A stretch of DNA of 64,000 bases from Allobosea sp. 67-29 (GTDB lineage Bacteria > Pseudomonadota > Alphaproteobacteria > Rhizobiales > Beijerinckiaceae), in the NCBI RefSeq assembly GCF_001898115.1, contig NZ_MKSQ01000026.1, forward strand, positions 124,001-188,000, written 5' to 3'. This document shows positions 8,855 to 17,867 of the stretch, piece after piece (the stretch's first letter is position 1; every line of letters begins with the position of its first letter). The notes under the pieces are model-generated. The model was not told the origin of the DNA, made no database searches, and saw only the letters and a program-made list of their open reading frames with translations. The position numbers and the translations under genes were made by a program.

Positions 8855-11583
8855 GACCCTACCTCCATCCGCTGGGCGCCCCCGAAACGGGGCGGCTGGC
8901 CGAGCGCATCGTTCGCGGCCTGTGGCGGCGTGCCGGCCTCGACGACACCCGTCGGCCCCTGGAAGAGCACCCGCAGGGGAACGTCCTGCAACAGGTTAGC
9001 ATCTCCCATGAGAAGAAACAGCGTCATGCCGCTGCAATAGCGCCGCAACCGTTCGACGATCCCGGCAGGATCGTCCGAGATCGCCAGCAGCCCGGAGACG
9101 TCCAGCACGGCGATCTGCGGCGCCTTGATCAGGGCCTGCATCAGCGGCACCGCCTGTCGCAGGCGGGCCGGCAGATAACGCCCGCGGATGCCGCTTTCCG
9201 TATCGAGGCCGAGGCGATAGAGCGTCCCCTCCAGCCCCGCGCGCGACAGCGCCTGGTGGACCACGGCCGATACCTTGTGCTCGGCATCGGCGATGCCGTA
9301 GCCGATGCGCCCGAACAGCAGGTTGTCGCGCACGCTGGCCCCGAACATGACCCGATCCGGATCGTAGAACGCCACGTCGTCGACGGCATTGCCCGGCAGA
9401 TGCCTGCGGAAGCTGGCCCGGGCGCGCAGGATTCGCTGCTGAAGACGCTGGTCGATCAGGTTGAGCCGGTGCTTGGGCTCGATATAGCCGAGCGCGAGTG
9501 CGACCAGATCGCACTCGGTTTCCGGATCGAGCGGCGAGCGCATGTCCTGCTTGGCCAGGGTCGCGGCCAGAGCGTTGAGGCGTTCGAAATCGAAGCCCGC
9601 ACCGAAGGAGTAGCGCTCGAAGAGCGCGTGCCCGGTCGGCAAGCCGGCGAAGATCTCGACCACGGTCGCGACGATCCGGCTGCCCATCTCCGAGAGCGGC
9701 TCGATCAAGGCCTCTGCCCGCAGGATCGCATGGGCATAAGGCTCGAAATACAGGGTCGCGCTGTCGAAGCGGGCTGTCGTGCAGGTGCCGAAGATCAGGT
9801 TCTCGGCCATGGTCGCGTTGGAATTGTAGCGATCCGCGACGAAGGGCTCGATCAGATCGCCACGCTCGGCCCGCACGAGCTCGCGTGCGACGGCGCGCCG
9901 GGCGGTGATGATGCGCCGCCTCGCCTCCTCGCTGACGGGTGGCATCACCTTGCCGCCGAGCCCGAGATTATAGACGTCCTCGGTGCAGCCGAGCACATCG
10001 AGGAGATCGCGCACGCGCCGCGCGAGCGCCGCCCGGTCGTCGAGCCCCGCCCCGCCATAGTCGGTCCAGTCCGCCTCGAAGGGAAAGGGCGAGTTGCCGG
10101 AGCGGATCGCTTCCACGAAGCGGCGCTGCTCCCCGGCGGCAGCCTGCTCGGCCTTCAGGCCCGGCCGGTGCCGCTGCAGCGGCAGCAGGATGTTGTCCCG
10201 CATCGAGCCGGCGATGACCTCCGCCTCGTCGCCGGCGTAGCCGATGAGATGGCTCGCGCGCTCGACCGACATCGCCGCGAGGGGCTCGCCGTCGATCAGG
10301 ACACGGCCGGCATAGCTGGTGGCCTGACGGCCGAGAATGCGTCCGAGAACGTCTTTTCCCCCGCCGGGAGGGCCGATCACCGCGACGATCCCCGGCCGCG
10401 ATATCCTGAAGGACAGCGGCATCAGCAGCGGCTGGCCGCGATTGTCCAGCATCTGCAGCGCCTCGACCTGGATCTCGCCGGCGGCCGGCAGCGGCGTCAC
10501 GGCCTTCTCCTCGTCGAGGATCAGCGTGTCGTCGCTGTTGAACTGCGAGATCACCTGGTCGTACTTGATGGTCACGTCGTTGCGCTGCTGGTCCCAGTCG
10601 ATCAGCTCCTTGATCGGCGGCGGCAGATCGCGATAGGCGGCGATCACCGCGACGAGCTGGCCGATGTCGAGCCGGCCCTGCAGCGCGAAATAGCCGCCGA
10701 TCGCGTAGAAGAAGAACGGCGTGATCTGCGCCAGCAGATTGTTGAGGAACTTGACCGCGAACTTGCGCTTGTAGAGCGCGTAACGGATGTCGAAGAGCGT
10801 GCCGAGGCGGCCTGCGATGTCGGACTGGACGTAAGCGGTCGCGCCATGGCCCTGGATCATCGGGCCGGCGTCGACGATTTCGCCGATGCGGCCCGCCAGC
10901 TGGCGCGAGGCAAGCTGGCGTTCGCGGCCGAGGCGCAGCTGCTCGCGCCGCAGGATCGGGATGATAATGGCCTGCGCCAGCACGATCAGCAGCGCGATGG
11001 AGCCGAGCCAAAAGCTTTGCGCCATGATGAAGACGAGCGCCGTCAGCGCCTGGCTGAGCAGGAAGACAGGCTGGATGAAGGCATCGCCGACGAAGCCGCC
11101 GATCGGCTCGACCTCGTCCTTGATCATGCTGGCGATCTCGGCCGGCTTGACGGCCCGCATCTCCTCCGGCCGGAAGCGCATGAGCTGGCTGAACAGATCG
11201 TAACGCATGCGCCGCAGCATGCGCTCGCCGAGAATGCCCTTGCGGACGTTGATGACGTATTTGAAGCCGCCATTGATCAGGACGAGCAGCAGGAAATAGC
11301 TGGACAGCCCGGCCAGCAGACCGAGCTGCCCGACCTGAATGCCGTCGAACAGCTTGAAGCTGGCCCCGCCCAGCCATGCCGGCAGATGGAGCGTGAAGTC
11401 CATCAGGGTCGTGGTCGTGCGGCCGTCCTTGAAGGCCCCGCCCTGGATGGCGTCGTTGACGATGCGCTTGGGAACGTCGAACGAGGCCCAGTTGAACGGG
11501 ATCGAGACGAGGATGATCAGCAGGACGGTGATCTGCTCGCCGCGGCTCTTCTGCCAGATGTAGCGGAAAAGGTTGGGCTCCAA
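8851..11583 (-). CDS. ABC exporter-like membrane protein with two degenerate nucleotide-binding domains
   Basis: A 910-residue protein. Residues 1-330 look like a type I ABC exporter membrane domain with about six hydrophobic segments and the coupling-helix region. A first NBD-like domain follows with Walker A as GPPGGGKD (404-411), where the essential Ser/Thr is Asp. Its signature position reads PVSEEARRR (549-557) instead of LSGGQ. A second NBD-like remnant (about 735-870) keeps the order VRDNLLFG, RGRYLPARLRQ and IAVLDVSG, so LSGGQ is gone and the Walker B Glu is Val. Family members are normally 580-620 residues with one active NBD. ATP hydrolysis looks unlikely, and a sensory or scaffold role is inferred. 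It heads a coupled operon with the CNB and cyclase-like genes and faces the importer operon across a 228-base gap. Confidence 0.85.
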   Translation of the reverse strand: MEPNLFRYIWQKSRGEQITVLLIILVSIPFNWASFDVPKRIVNDAIQGGAFKDGRTTTTLMDFTLHLPAWLGGASFKLFDGIQVGQLGLLAGLSSYFLLLVLINGGFKYVINVRKGILGERMLRRMRYDLFSQLMRFRPEEMRAVKPAEIASMIKDEVEPIGGFVGDAFIQPVFLLSQALTALVFIMAQSFWLGSIALLIVLAQAIIIPILRREQLRLGRERQLASRQLAGRIGEIVDAGPMIQGHGATAYVQSDIAGRLGTLFDIRYALYKRKFAVKFLNNLLAQITPFFFYAIGGYFALQGRLDIGQLVAVIAAYRDLPPPIKELIDWDQQRNDVTIKYDQVISQFNSDDTLILDEEKAVTPLPAAGEIQVEALQMLDNRGQPLLMPLSFRISRPGIVAVIGPPGGGKDVLGRILGRQATSYAGRVLIDGEPLAAMSVERASHLIGYAGDEAEVIAGSMRDNILLPLQRHRPGLKAEQAAAGEQRRFVEAIRSGNSPFPFEADWTDYGGAGLDDRAALARRVRDLLDVLGCTEDVYNLGLGGKVMPPVSEEARRRIITARRAVARELVRAERGDLIEPFVADRYNSNATMAENLIFGTCTTARFDSATLYFEPYAHAILRAEALIEPLSEMGSRIVATVVEIFAGLPTGHALFERYSFGAGFDFERLNALAATLAKQDMRSPLDPETECDLVALALGYIEPKHRLNLIDQRLQQRILRARASFRRHLPGNAVDDVAFYDPDRVMFGASVRDNLLFGRIGYGIADAEHKVSAVVHQALSRAGLEGTLYRLGLDTESGIRGRYLPARLRQAVPLMQALIKAPQIAVLDVSGLLAISDDPAGIVERLRRYCSGMTLFLLMGDANLLQDVPLRVLFQGPTGVVEAGTPPQAANDALGQPPRFGGAQRMEVGS

Positions 11584-11811
11584 AGGAGGCGATCCTGTTC
11601 GGTGCGGCGAAGCGGCGCCCGGCTGCAGCGACGCCGCGGACCCGCACCAATCATATAGGGTTGACCAACTGCCGTGTACATGTGCCGTTCGACACGAAGC
11701 CGTGCCGCGCCCGCCCGGCGCGATAAGGGAACTTCATCGGCAAGACCACGCTTTCAACGTCTAGCGAGGCCGGGTAGGACTGTGATCTCTGGGGAAGCGT
11801 CAGTTCGGTTC

Positions 11812-13692
11812 ATGGATATCCTTCGCGTCAGTGATCTGCGCATCGGCTTCACGGTTCACGGGCTGGCCCGCGACGTCGTGAAGGGCGTGAGCCTGCGGGT
11901 CCCCGCCGGCAAGACCGTCGCGCTGGTCGGCGAGTCCGGATCGGGAAAATCGGTGATCTCGCAGGCGATCATGGGCCTGCTGCCGCGCGCCGGCGACGTC
12001 ACCGGCGGCGAAATCCTGTTCCGCGATCCGCTGGCGCCGGAGACCGTGATAGACATCGCCGCCCTTCCCCGCGAAGGCACCGGCATCCGGGCGCTGCGCG
12101 GCGGGCGCATCGGCATGATCTTCCAGGAGCCGATGTCGTCGCTTTCGCCGGTGCACACGATCGGCAACCAGATCGAGGAAGCCTTGCTGCTCCATCGGCC
12201 GATGCCGAAGGCGCAGGCCCGTGATCTGATCGAGGCCATGCTGAAGCGCGTCGGCTTCAAGGACCCACACCGCGCCTTCGGTCTCTATCCGTTCGAATTG
12301 TCGGGCGGCCTGCGCCAGCGCGCCATGCTGGCGATGGCGCTGATCTGCCAGCCGGCCCTGCTCATCGCCGACGAGCCGACCACCGCGCTCGACGTCACCA
12401 TCCAGGCCCAGGTGCTCGACCTGATGCGCGATCTCCAGGCCGAGATGGGCATGGCGATCCTGCTGATCACCCACGATCTCGGCGTCGTCGCCAACATGGC
12501 CGACGAAGTCGTCGTGATCTTCCATGGCGAGATCATGGAGCGCGGCCCGGTCGAGGACATCTTCCGGCAGCCGCGCCACCCCTATCTCAAGGCGCTGCTC
12601 AAGGCCTCGCCGCATTTCGACATGGCGGAGGGCGAGCGTCTGGTCGCGCTGCGGGAGGCGCGCCCGCGCCCGCCCGCCGCGGCCAGGCCACCGGAGCCGC
12701 GGCCGGCGGAGGCGGCTCCGCTGCTGCGGGCGCGGCATCTCGAAAAGGCCTATGTCACCGGCTCGCGCGGCTTCTTCGGCAAGGGAAGCCTCTCGATCGT
12801 CAAGGCGGTCAACGACGTCTCCTTCGATATCCGTCGCGGCGAGTGCCTCGGCCTGGTCGGCGAGAGCGGCTGCGGCAAGACCACGGTCAGCAAGATCCTG
12901 ATGCGCGCCGTCACGGCCGATGCCGGCGAGGTGATCTTCGACGACGGACGCGAGCGCGTCGATGTCCTGGCCCTCGAGGGCGAGGCCCTGCGCGCCTTCC
13001 GCCCCCGCGTCCAGATGATCTTCCAGGATCCGGTCTCCTCGCTCTCGCCGCGCATGACGGTGAAGAACATCCTGCGCGAGCCGCTCGCCATCCACGAACG
13101 TGGCGAAGGGACGGAGCAGGTCGAGCGGGTCAGCGCGCTGATGCAGGATGTCGGGCTCGATACCCGCTTCCTCAATCGCTACCCGCACTCGTTCTCGGGC
13201 GGGCAGCGCCAGCGCATCGGCATCGCCCGGGCGCTGGCCCTCGACCCCGACCTCATCATCTGCGACGAGCCGGTCTCGGCGCTGGACGTCTCCGTGCAGG
13301 CGCAGATCCTCAACCTGCTGAAGGACCTGCAGGCCGAGCGCGGACTGACCTTCCTGTTCATCTCGCACAACCTCGCGGTCGTGAACTACATGGCCGACCG
13401 GATCGCGGTGATGGCCAATGGCCGCATCGTCGAGCTGGCGCCGCGGCACGCGCTGTTCAACCGGCCCGTCCACCCCTACACCAAGGCGCTGCTGCGCTCG
13501 GTGCCGTTCGCCGATCTGGATCGCAAGCTCGACTTCAAGCTCGCCGCACCCGGCGGCGCCTCCGATGACAGCGGCTGGAACCGCGCCTTCAAGGCGGGGC
13601 CCGATAACGGCGAATTGACTCACCTGTCCCTTGGAGACGGGCACTATGTGCTGGCGCGCCCGAATACCGATGTGAAGGAGCTGGTGTCATGA
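11812..13692 (+). CDS. Fused double ATPase of an oligopeptide/oligosaccharide ABC importer (YejF/DppDF type)
   Basis: A 626-residue fusion of two Opp/Dpp-type ATPases, which powers the importer encoded by the next three genes. The first half has Walker A GESGSGKS, signature LSGGLRQR and Walker B LLIADEPTTALD. The second has GESGCGKT, FSGGQRQR and LIICDEPVSALD. Both are therefore intact, and each ends with the family C-terminal extension (HPYLKALL, HPYTKALL). The start at 11812 begins MDILRVSDLRIGF, and the upstream in-frame stretch does not resemble the family. The stop overlaps the start of the binding-protein gene. The divergent pseudo-ABC operon begins 228 bases upstream. Confidence 0.93.
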   Translation: MDILRVSDLRIGFTVHGLARDVVKGVSLRVPAGKTVALVGESGSGKSVISQAIMGLLPRAGDVTGGEILFRDPLAPETVIDIAALPREGTGIRALRGGRIGMIFQEPMSSLSPVHTIGNQIEEALLLHRPMPKAQARDLIEAMLKRVGFKDPHRAFGLYPFELSGGLRQRAMLAMALICQPALLIADEPTTALDVTIQAQVLDLMRDLQAEMGMAILLITHDLGVVANMADEVVVIFHGEIMERGPVEDIFRQPRHPYLKALLKASPHFDMAEGERLVALREARPRPPAAARPPEPRPAEAAPLLRARHLEKAYVTGSRGFFGKGSLSIVKAVNDVSFDIRRGECLGLVGESGCGKTTVSKILMRAVTADAGEVIFDDGRERVDVLALEGEALRAFRPRVQMIFQDPVSSLSPRMTVKNILREPLAIHERGEGTEQVERVSALMQDVGLDTRFLNRYPHSFSGGQRQRIGIARALALDPDLIICDEPVSALDVSVQAQILNLLKDLQAERGLTFLFISHNLAVVNYMADRIAVMANGRIVELAPRHALFNRPVHPYTKALLRSVPFADLDRKLDFKLAAPGGASDDSGWNRAFKAGPDNGELTHLSLGDGHYVLARPNTDVKELVS

Positions 13693-15650
13693 CGCAGCGC
13701 CGCCCGCGCCCGACACGCCGCGCAGCGCTCCTGCTCGGTTCGGCGGCGGTGGCGGGTCTCGGCCTGCCGCGCCGCCCGCGCGCCGCGCCCCGGCCGCCCT
13801 CGGCCATCGACAGCCCCTTCTTCGCCGATCGCGTGGCTGCGGGCGCATTGCCGCCGGTCGGCGATCGGCTGCCCGATATCCCGCGCGTGCTCGACATGGC
13901 GGGCCTCGGCCGCCGTGCCGGCCGCCATGGCGGCAACATCCGGCTGCTGATGGGCGACCAGCGCGACCTGCGCATGATGACGCTCTACGGCTACACCCGG
14001 CTCGTGGTCTACGACGACAACCTCGAGCTCGTCCCGGATGTGCTCGAGAGCTTCGACGTCGAGGAAGGGCGCGTCTTCACCTTGCGCCTGCGCCCCGGCC
14101 ATTGCTGGTCGGACGGCTCCCCGCTGACCAGCGAGGATTTCCGCTACTGGTGGGAGGACGTCGCCAACAACGAGCGTCTCTCACCGGGCGGCCCTCCCCA
14201 GGCCTTGCTCTCGGCCGGGGAGCCGCCGGTCTTCGAGGTCCTGAGCGAGACCGAGATTCGCTACAGCTGGCAGTCGCCCAACCCGATCTTCCTGCCCGCG
14301 CTCGCCGCGGCCCAGCCGACCTACATCTTCATGCCCTCGCAATATCTGCGGCAGTTCCACGAGCGCCATGCGCGCAAGCACGAGCTCGCCATGAAGATCA
14401 AGGAGAACCGGGTCCGCGACTGGGGCGCGCTGCACGAGCGCAACTCGCGCATGTACCGCCCGGAGAACCCCAAGCTGCCGACGGTCGAGCCCTGGCGCAA
14501 CACCACGCCCCTGCCCGCCGAGCAGTTCGTCTTCGAGCGCAACCCCTATTTCCACCGCATCGACGAGAATGGCCGGCAACTGCCCTATGCCGACGAGGCG
14601 ACGATGACCATCGGCACCAGCTCGCTGATCCCGGCCAAGACGGCTGCGGGGGAAGCCGACCTTCAGGCCCGCTATCTGCGCTTCGACAACTATACCTTCC
14701 TCAAGGAAGCCTCGAAGCGGATGAACTTCGACGTCCGCCTGTGGAAGCGGGCCGAAGGCGCCTACTTCGCCCTGTTGCCGAACCTCAATGCCATCGACCC
14801 CGTCTGGCGCGATCTCAACCGGGACGTCCGCTACCGCCGGGCGATTTCGGTGGCCATCAACCGCGCCGACGTCAACAAGGTGATCTTCTTCGGGCTCGCG
14901 CGGGAGAGCGGCAATACGGCGCTGCCCGAAAGCCCGCTCTACGACCCGGCGCTCGCCGCCGCCTGGATTCAGCACGACCCCACCCTCGCCAACCAGTTGC
15001 TCGACGAGATCGGGCTGACCAGGCGCGACGACGACGGCATCCGCCTGTTCCCGGACGGGCGCCGGCTGGAATTCACCGTCGAGACCGCCGGCGAGAACAC
15101 CGAGGAGACCGACATCCTCGACCTGCTGAAGCAGGATTTCCTGGCGGTCGGGATCAAGATCTATCCGCGTTCGGCCCAGCGCGACGTCTTCCGTCGCCGC
15201 ATCCTGGCCGGCCAGACCGTGATGTCGGCCTGGGCCGGCATGGACAACGCGCTGGTCACGCCGGACATGGAGCCAGACGCGCTGGCCCCGACCTCCTCCG
15301 CCCAGTTCGAATGGCCGCGCTGGGGCCAGTTCTTCGAGACCAACGGCCGGGAAGGCGAGCGCCCTGCCCTGCCCGAGGCGAACGAACTCGTGCGCCTCTA
15401 CGGCGAGTGGCGCCTGAGCGTGACCACCCGCCAGCGGCGCGAGATCTGGCGGCAGATGCTGCGGATCAACGCCGAGCAGCTCTTCACGATCGGCGTCATC
15501 AACAGCACCTTGCAGCCGATCGTCGTGTCCAAGGACCTCAACAACGTGCCGGAGCAGGGGCTCTACAGCTTCGAGCCCGGCGCCTTCCTGGGGCGCTATC
15601 TGCCTGACACCTTCTGGTTCGAGGCGCGAAAGACCGAGGGCGAGGGCTGA
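13689..15650 (+). CDS. ABC transporter substrate-binding protein, family 5 (large form)
   Basis: A 653-residue extracytoplasmic solute-binding protein of the peptide/nickel/oligosaccharide family. The N-terminus has an Arg-rich stretch and a hydrophobic segment (TRRAALLLGSAAVAGLGL), which suggests Tat or Sec export. SBP_bac_5 features include GYTRLVVYDDNLELVPDVLESFDV and HCWSDGSPLTSEDFRYWWED. It is over 100 residues longer than DppA or OppA. The size is closer to YejA-type and alpha-galactoside-binding relatives, so peptide uptake should not be assumed. The start overlaps the ATPase stop as ATGA. Confidence 0.92.
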   Translation: MTQRRPRPTRRAALLLGSAAVAGLGLPRRPRAAPRPPSAIDSPFFADRVAAGALPPVGDRLPDIPRVLDMAGLGRRAGRHGGNIRLLMGDQRDLRMMTLYGYTRLVVYDDNLELVPDVLESFDVEEGRVFTLRLRPGHCWSDGSPLTSEDFRYWWEDVANNERLSPGGPPQALLSAGEPPVFEVLSETEIRYSWQSPNPIFLPALAAAQPTYIFMPSQYLRQFHERHARKHELAMKIKENRVRDWGALHERNSRMYRPENPKLPTVEPWRNTTPLPAEQFVFERNPYFHRIDENGRQLPYADEATMTIGTSSLIPAKTAAGEADLQARYLRFDNYTFLKEASKRMNFDVRLWKRAEGAYFALLPNLNAIDPVWRDLNRDVRYRRAISVAINRADVNKVIFFGLARESGNTALPESPLYDPALAAAWIQHDPTLANQLLDEIGLTRRDDDGIRLFPDGRRLEFTVETAGENTEETDILDLLKQDFLAVGIKIYPRSAQRDVFRRRILAGQTVMSAWAGMDNALVTPDMEPDALAPTSSAQFEWPRWGQFFETNGREGERPALPEANELVRLYGEWRLSVTTRQRREIWRQMLRINAEQLFTIGVINSTLQPIVVSKDLNNVPEQGLYSFEPGAFLGRYLPDTFWFEARKTEGEG

Positions 15651-15653
15651 GCG

Positions 15654-16655
15654 GTGCTGCTTCGCTATATCCTCAAGCGCATGCTGATCATGATCCCGAC
15701 GCTGCTGGTCACCAGCGCGTTGATCTTCACCGTCATCAACCTGCCTGAAGGCGACTATTTCGAGACGATGGCGGCCGAGATGCAGGCCCAGGGTGAGAAG
15801 GCCGACATGAGCCGCATCGAGTTCCTCAAGAAGGAGTACGGCTTCGACAAGCCGCCCCTGGAGCGCTATGTCCGCTGGGTCGCCGGCCTCGTCCACGGCG
15901 ACATGGGGTACTCCTTCGAGTACCAGCGCCCCGTGCGCGACATCGTCGGCGACCGGCTGCTGCTGACGATGATCGTCTCCTTCGCCACCATCATCTTCAC
16001 CTGGCTCGTCGCCTTCCCGATCGGCATCTATTCGGCGACGCATCAATACAGCTGGGGCGATTACGGCCTGACCTTCATCGGCCTGATCGGCCTCGCCGTG
16101 CCGCATTTCCTGCTGGCGCTCGTCTTCATGTACTTCGCCAACATCTGGTTCGGGATCTCGATCGGCGGGCTCGTCGATCCGCAATACCTCAACCAGCCGA
16201 TGAGCTGGGCGAAGCTCAAATCGGTGCTCGAGCATCTCTGGATTCCGGTCATCATCATCGGCGCCGGCGGCACCGCCGGCATGATCCGCGCGCTGCGCGC
16301 CAACCTGCTCGACGAACTGCAGAAGCAGTACTACGTCACGGCGCGCGCGAAGGGCCTGCCGCCCGGCAAGGCGCTGCGCAAGTACCCCCTGCGCATGTCG
16401 CTCAACTTCTTCATCTCGGATATCGGCGACATCCTGCCCTCGATCGTCTCGGGCGCCGAGGTCGTCGCCATCGTGCTGTCGCTCCAGACCACCGGCCCGC
16501 TGCTCATCCGAGCCCTGCAGGCCCAGGACATGTATCTCGCCGGGTCCTTCCTGATGTTCCTTTCCTTCCTGACCGTGATCGGCGTCCTGATCTCGGACAT
16601 CGCGCTGGCCATTCTCGATCCGCGCATCCGCTTGCAGGGAGCGGCGACGAAGTGA
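15654..16655 (+). CDS. ABC importer permease 1 (DppB/YejB type)
   Basis: A 333-residue inner-membrane permease with six predicted helices, beginning MLLRYILKRMLIMIPTLLVTSALIF from a GTG three bases after the binding-protein stop. The cytoplasmic EAA loop that contacts the ATPase is seen near residues 220-245 (YYVTARAKGLPPGKALRKYPLR). A large periplasmic loop follows helix 1, as in DppB. Its stop overlaps the GTG of permease 2 (GTGA at 16652-16655), so the two permeases should be made in equal amounts for a heterodimer. Confidence 0.93.
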   Translation: MLLRYILKRMLIMIPTLLVTSALIFTVINLPEGDYFETMAAEMQAQGEKADMSRIEFLKKEYGFDKPPLERYVRWVAGLVHGDMGYSFEYQRPVRDIVGDRLLLTMIVSFATIIFTWLVAFPIGIYSATHQYSWGDYGLTFIGLIGLAVPHFLLALVFMYFANIWFGISIGGLVDPQYLNQPMSWAKLKSVLEHLWIPVIIIGAGGTAGMIRALRANLLDELQKQYYVTARAKGLPPGKALRKYPLRMSLNFFISDIGDILPSIVSGAEVVAIVLSLQTTGPLLIRALQAQDMYLAGSFLMFLSFLTVIGVLISDIALAILDPRIRLQGAATK

Positions 16656-17839
16656 CGGCGAACACGCTCAAGGATCTGCCGCCGGACGGCGCGCCGCTGC
16701 CCCATGCGGCCTCCACCGCCCCGTTCGAGCCCTACGCCACAGAGGAGATGACGCCCGAGCAGGAGCGGGTCTACCTCGCCTCGCAATGGCAGCTGATGTG
16801 GTGGAAGTTCCGCAAGCACAGGCTGGCGGTGATCTCCGCCGTGGTGATCGTCGTCATCTACGGCATGGCCGCCTTCGCCGAGTTCCTCGCGCCCTATCAC
16901 TATACCACGCGCAACACCGACTTCATCCGCGCGCCCGGCCAGCAGGTCAGGCTCTTCCACGAGGGCGCCTTCGTCGGCCCCTTCGTCTACCCCTACAGGC
17001 TCCACCTCAACATGGAGAACCTGAAGCGGGAGTACACCGAAGACCGCGCCAACCCGCAGAAGCTGCGCTTCTTCTGCCGCGGCGACGGCTACACCTTCTG
17101 GGGCCTGCTACCGGGGAACCTGCATTTCGTCTGCCCCCCCGAGGGCAGCACCTTCTTCTTCCTCGGCTCCGACCGGCTCGGCCGCGACATGCTCTCGCGG
17201 ATCCTCTATGGCGGCCGCATCTCGCTTTCGATCGGCCTGATCGGCGTCAGCATCTCCTTCGTGCTCGGCGTCATCATCGGCGGCATCGCCGGCTACTATG
17301 GCGGCCGGATCGATCTGGTGATCCAGCGCATCATCGAGATCGTGCAGTCGCTGCCGCACATACCGCTCTGGCTCGCGCTGGCCTCGATCATGCCACCCTC
17401 GTGGAGCCCGCTGCTGGTCTATTTCGGCATTACCGTCATCCTCGGCCTGATGGACTGGACCGGGCTCGCCCGGTCGGTGCGCTCCAAGCTGCTGTCGCTG
17501 CGCGAGGAGGACTATGTCGTCGCGGCGCAGCTCATGGGCGCGAAGCCCCGGCGCATCATCGCGCTGCACCTGGTGCCCGGCTTCATGAGCCACCTCATCG
17601 CCTCCGCGACGATCACCATCCCGCGCACCATTCTCGGCGAGACCGCGCTCTCCTTCCTCGGCCTCGGCCTCAGGCCGCCGATCACGAGCTGGGGCGTGAT
17701 GCTCAACGAGGCGCAGAACATCAATGTGGTGGCGCTCTATCCCTGGTTGCTCTATCCCGTCGTCCCCGTGATCGTGATCATCCTCGCCTTCAACTTCCTC
17801 GGCGACGGCCTGCGCGACGCGGCCGACCCCTATCGCTAG
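16652..17839 (+). CDS. ABC importer permease 2 (DppC/YejE type) with an enlarged periplasmic loop
   Basis: A 395-residue permease, partner of the preceding gene. It starts at GTG inside the upstream stop. An N-terminal cytoplasmic tail (TEEMTPEQERVYLASQWQL) precedes helix 1. About 110 residues then separate helix 1 from the FLGSDRLGRDMLSRILYGGR motif, longer than in DppC (about 300 residues total). The EAA loop is YVVAAQLMGAKPRRIIALHL. The large insert goes with the large binding protein and marks this as a YejE-like or glycoside subgroup rather than a simple dipeptide permease. Confidence 0.92.
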   Translation: MTANTLKDLPPDGAPLPHAASTAPFEPYATEEMTPEQERVYLASQWQLMWWKFRKHRLAVISAVVIVVIYGMAAFAEFLAPYHYTTRNTDFIRAPGQQVRLFHEGAFVGPFVYPYRLHLNMENLKREYTEDRANPQKLRFFCRGDGYTFWGLLPGNLHFVCPPEGSTFFFLGSDRLGRDMLSRILYGGRISLSIGLIGVSISFVLGVIIGGIAGYYGGRIDLVIQRIIEIVQSLPHIPLWLALASIMPPSWSPLLVYFGITVILGLMDWTGLARSVRSKLLSLREEDYVVAAQLMGAKPRRIIALHLVPGFMSHLIASATITIPRTILGETALSFLGLGLRPPITSWGVMLNEAQNINVVALYPWLLYPVVPVIVIILAFNFLGDGLRDAADPYR

Positions 17840-17867
17840 AGCAGCTCTGCACCGCCCCAAGACAGCT

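Noticed and set aside
9256..11658. 800-codon plus-strand open frame
   Set aside because: It is antisense to the pseudo-ABC gene, has no recognisable domain, and is rich in Asp/Arg/Ala as expected for an antisense high-GC frame.
11800..13644. 614-codon minus-strand open frame
   Set aside because: It lies wholly opposite the double ATPase gene whose Walker motifs are intact; a shadow.
14181..16235. 684-codon minus-strand open frame
   Set aside because: It lies opposite the binding protein and permease genes and shows no domain.
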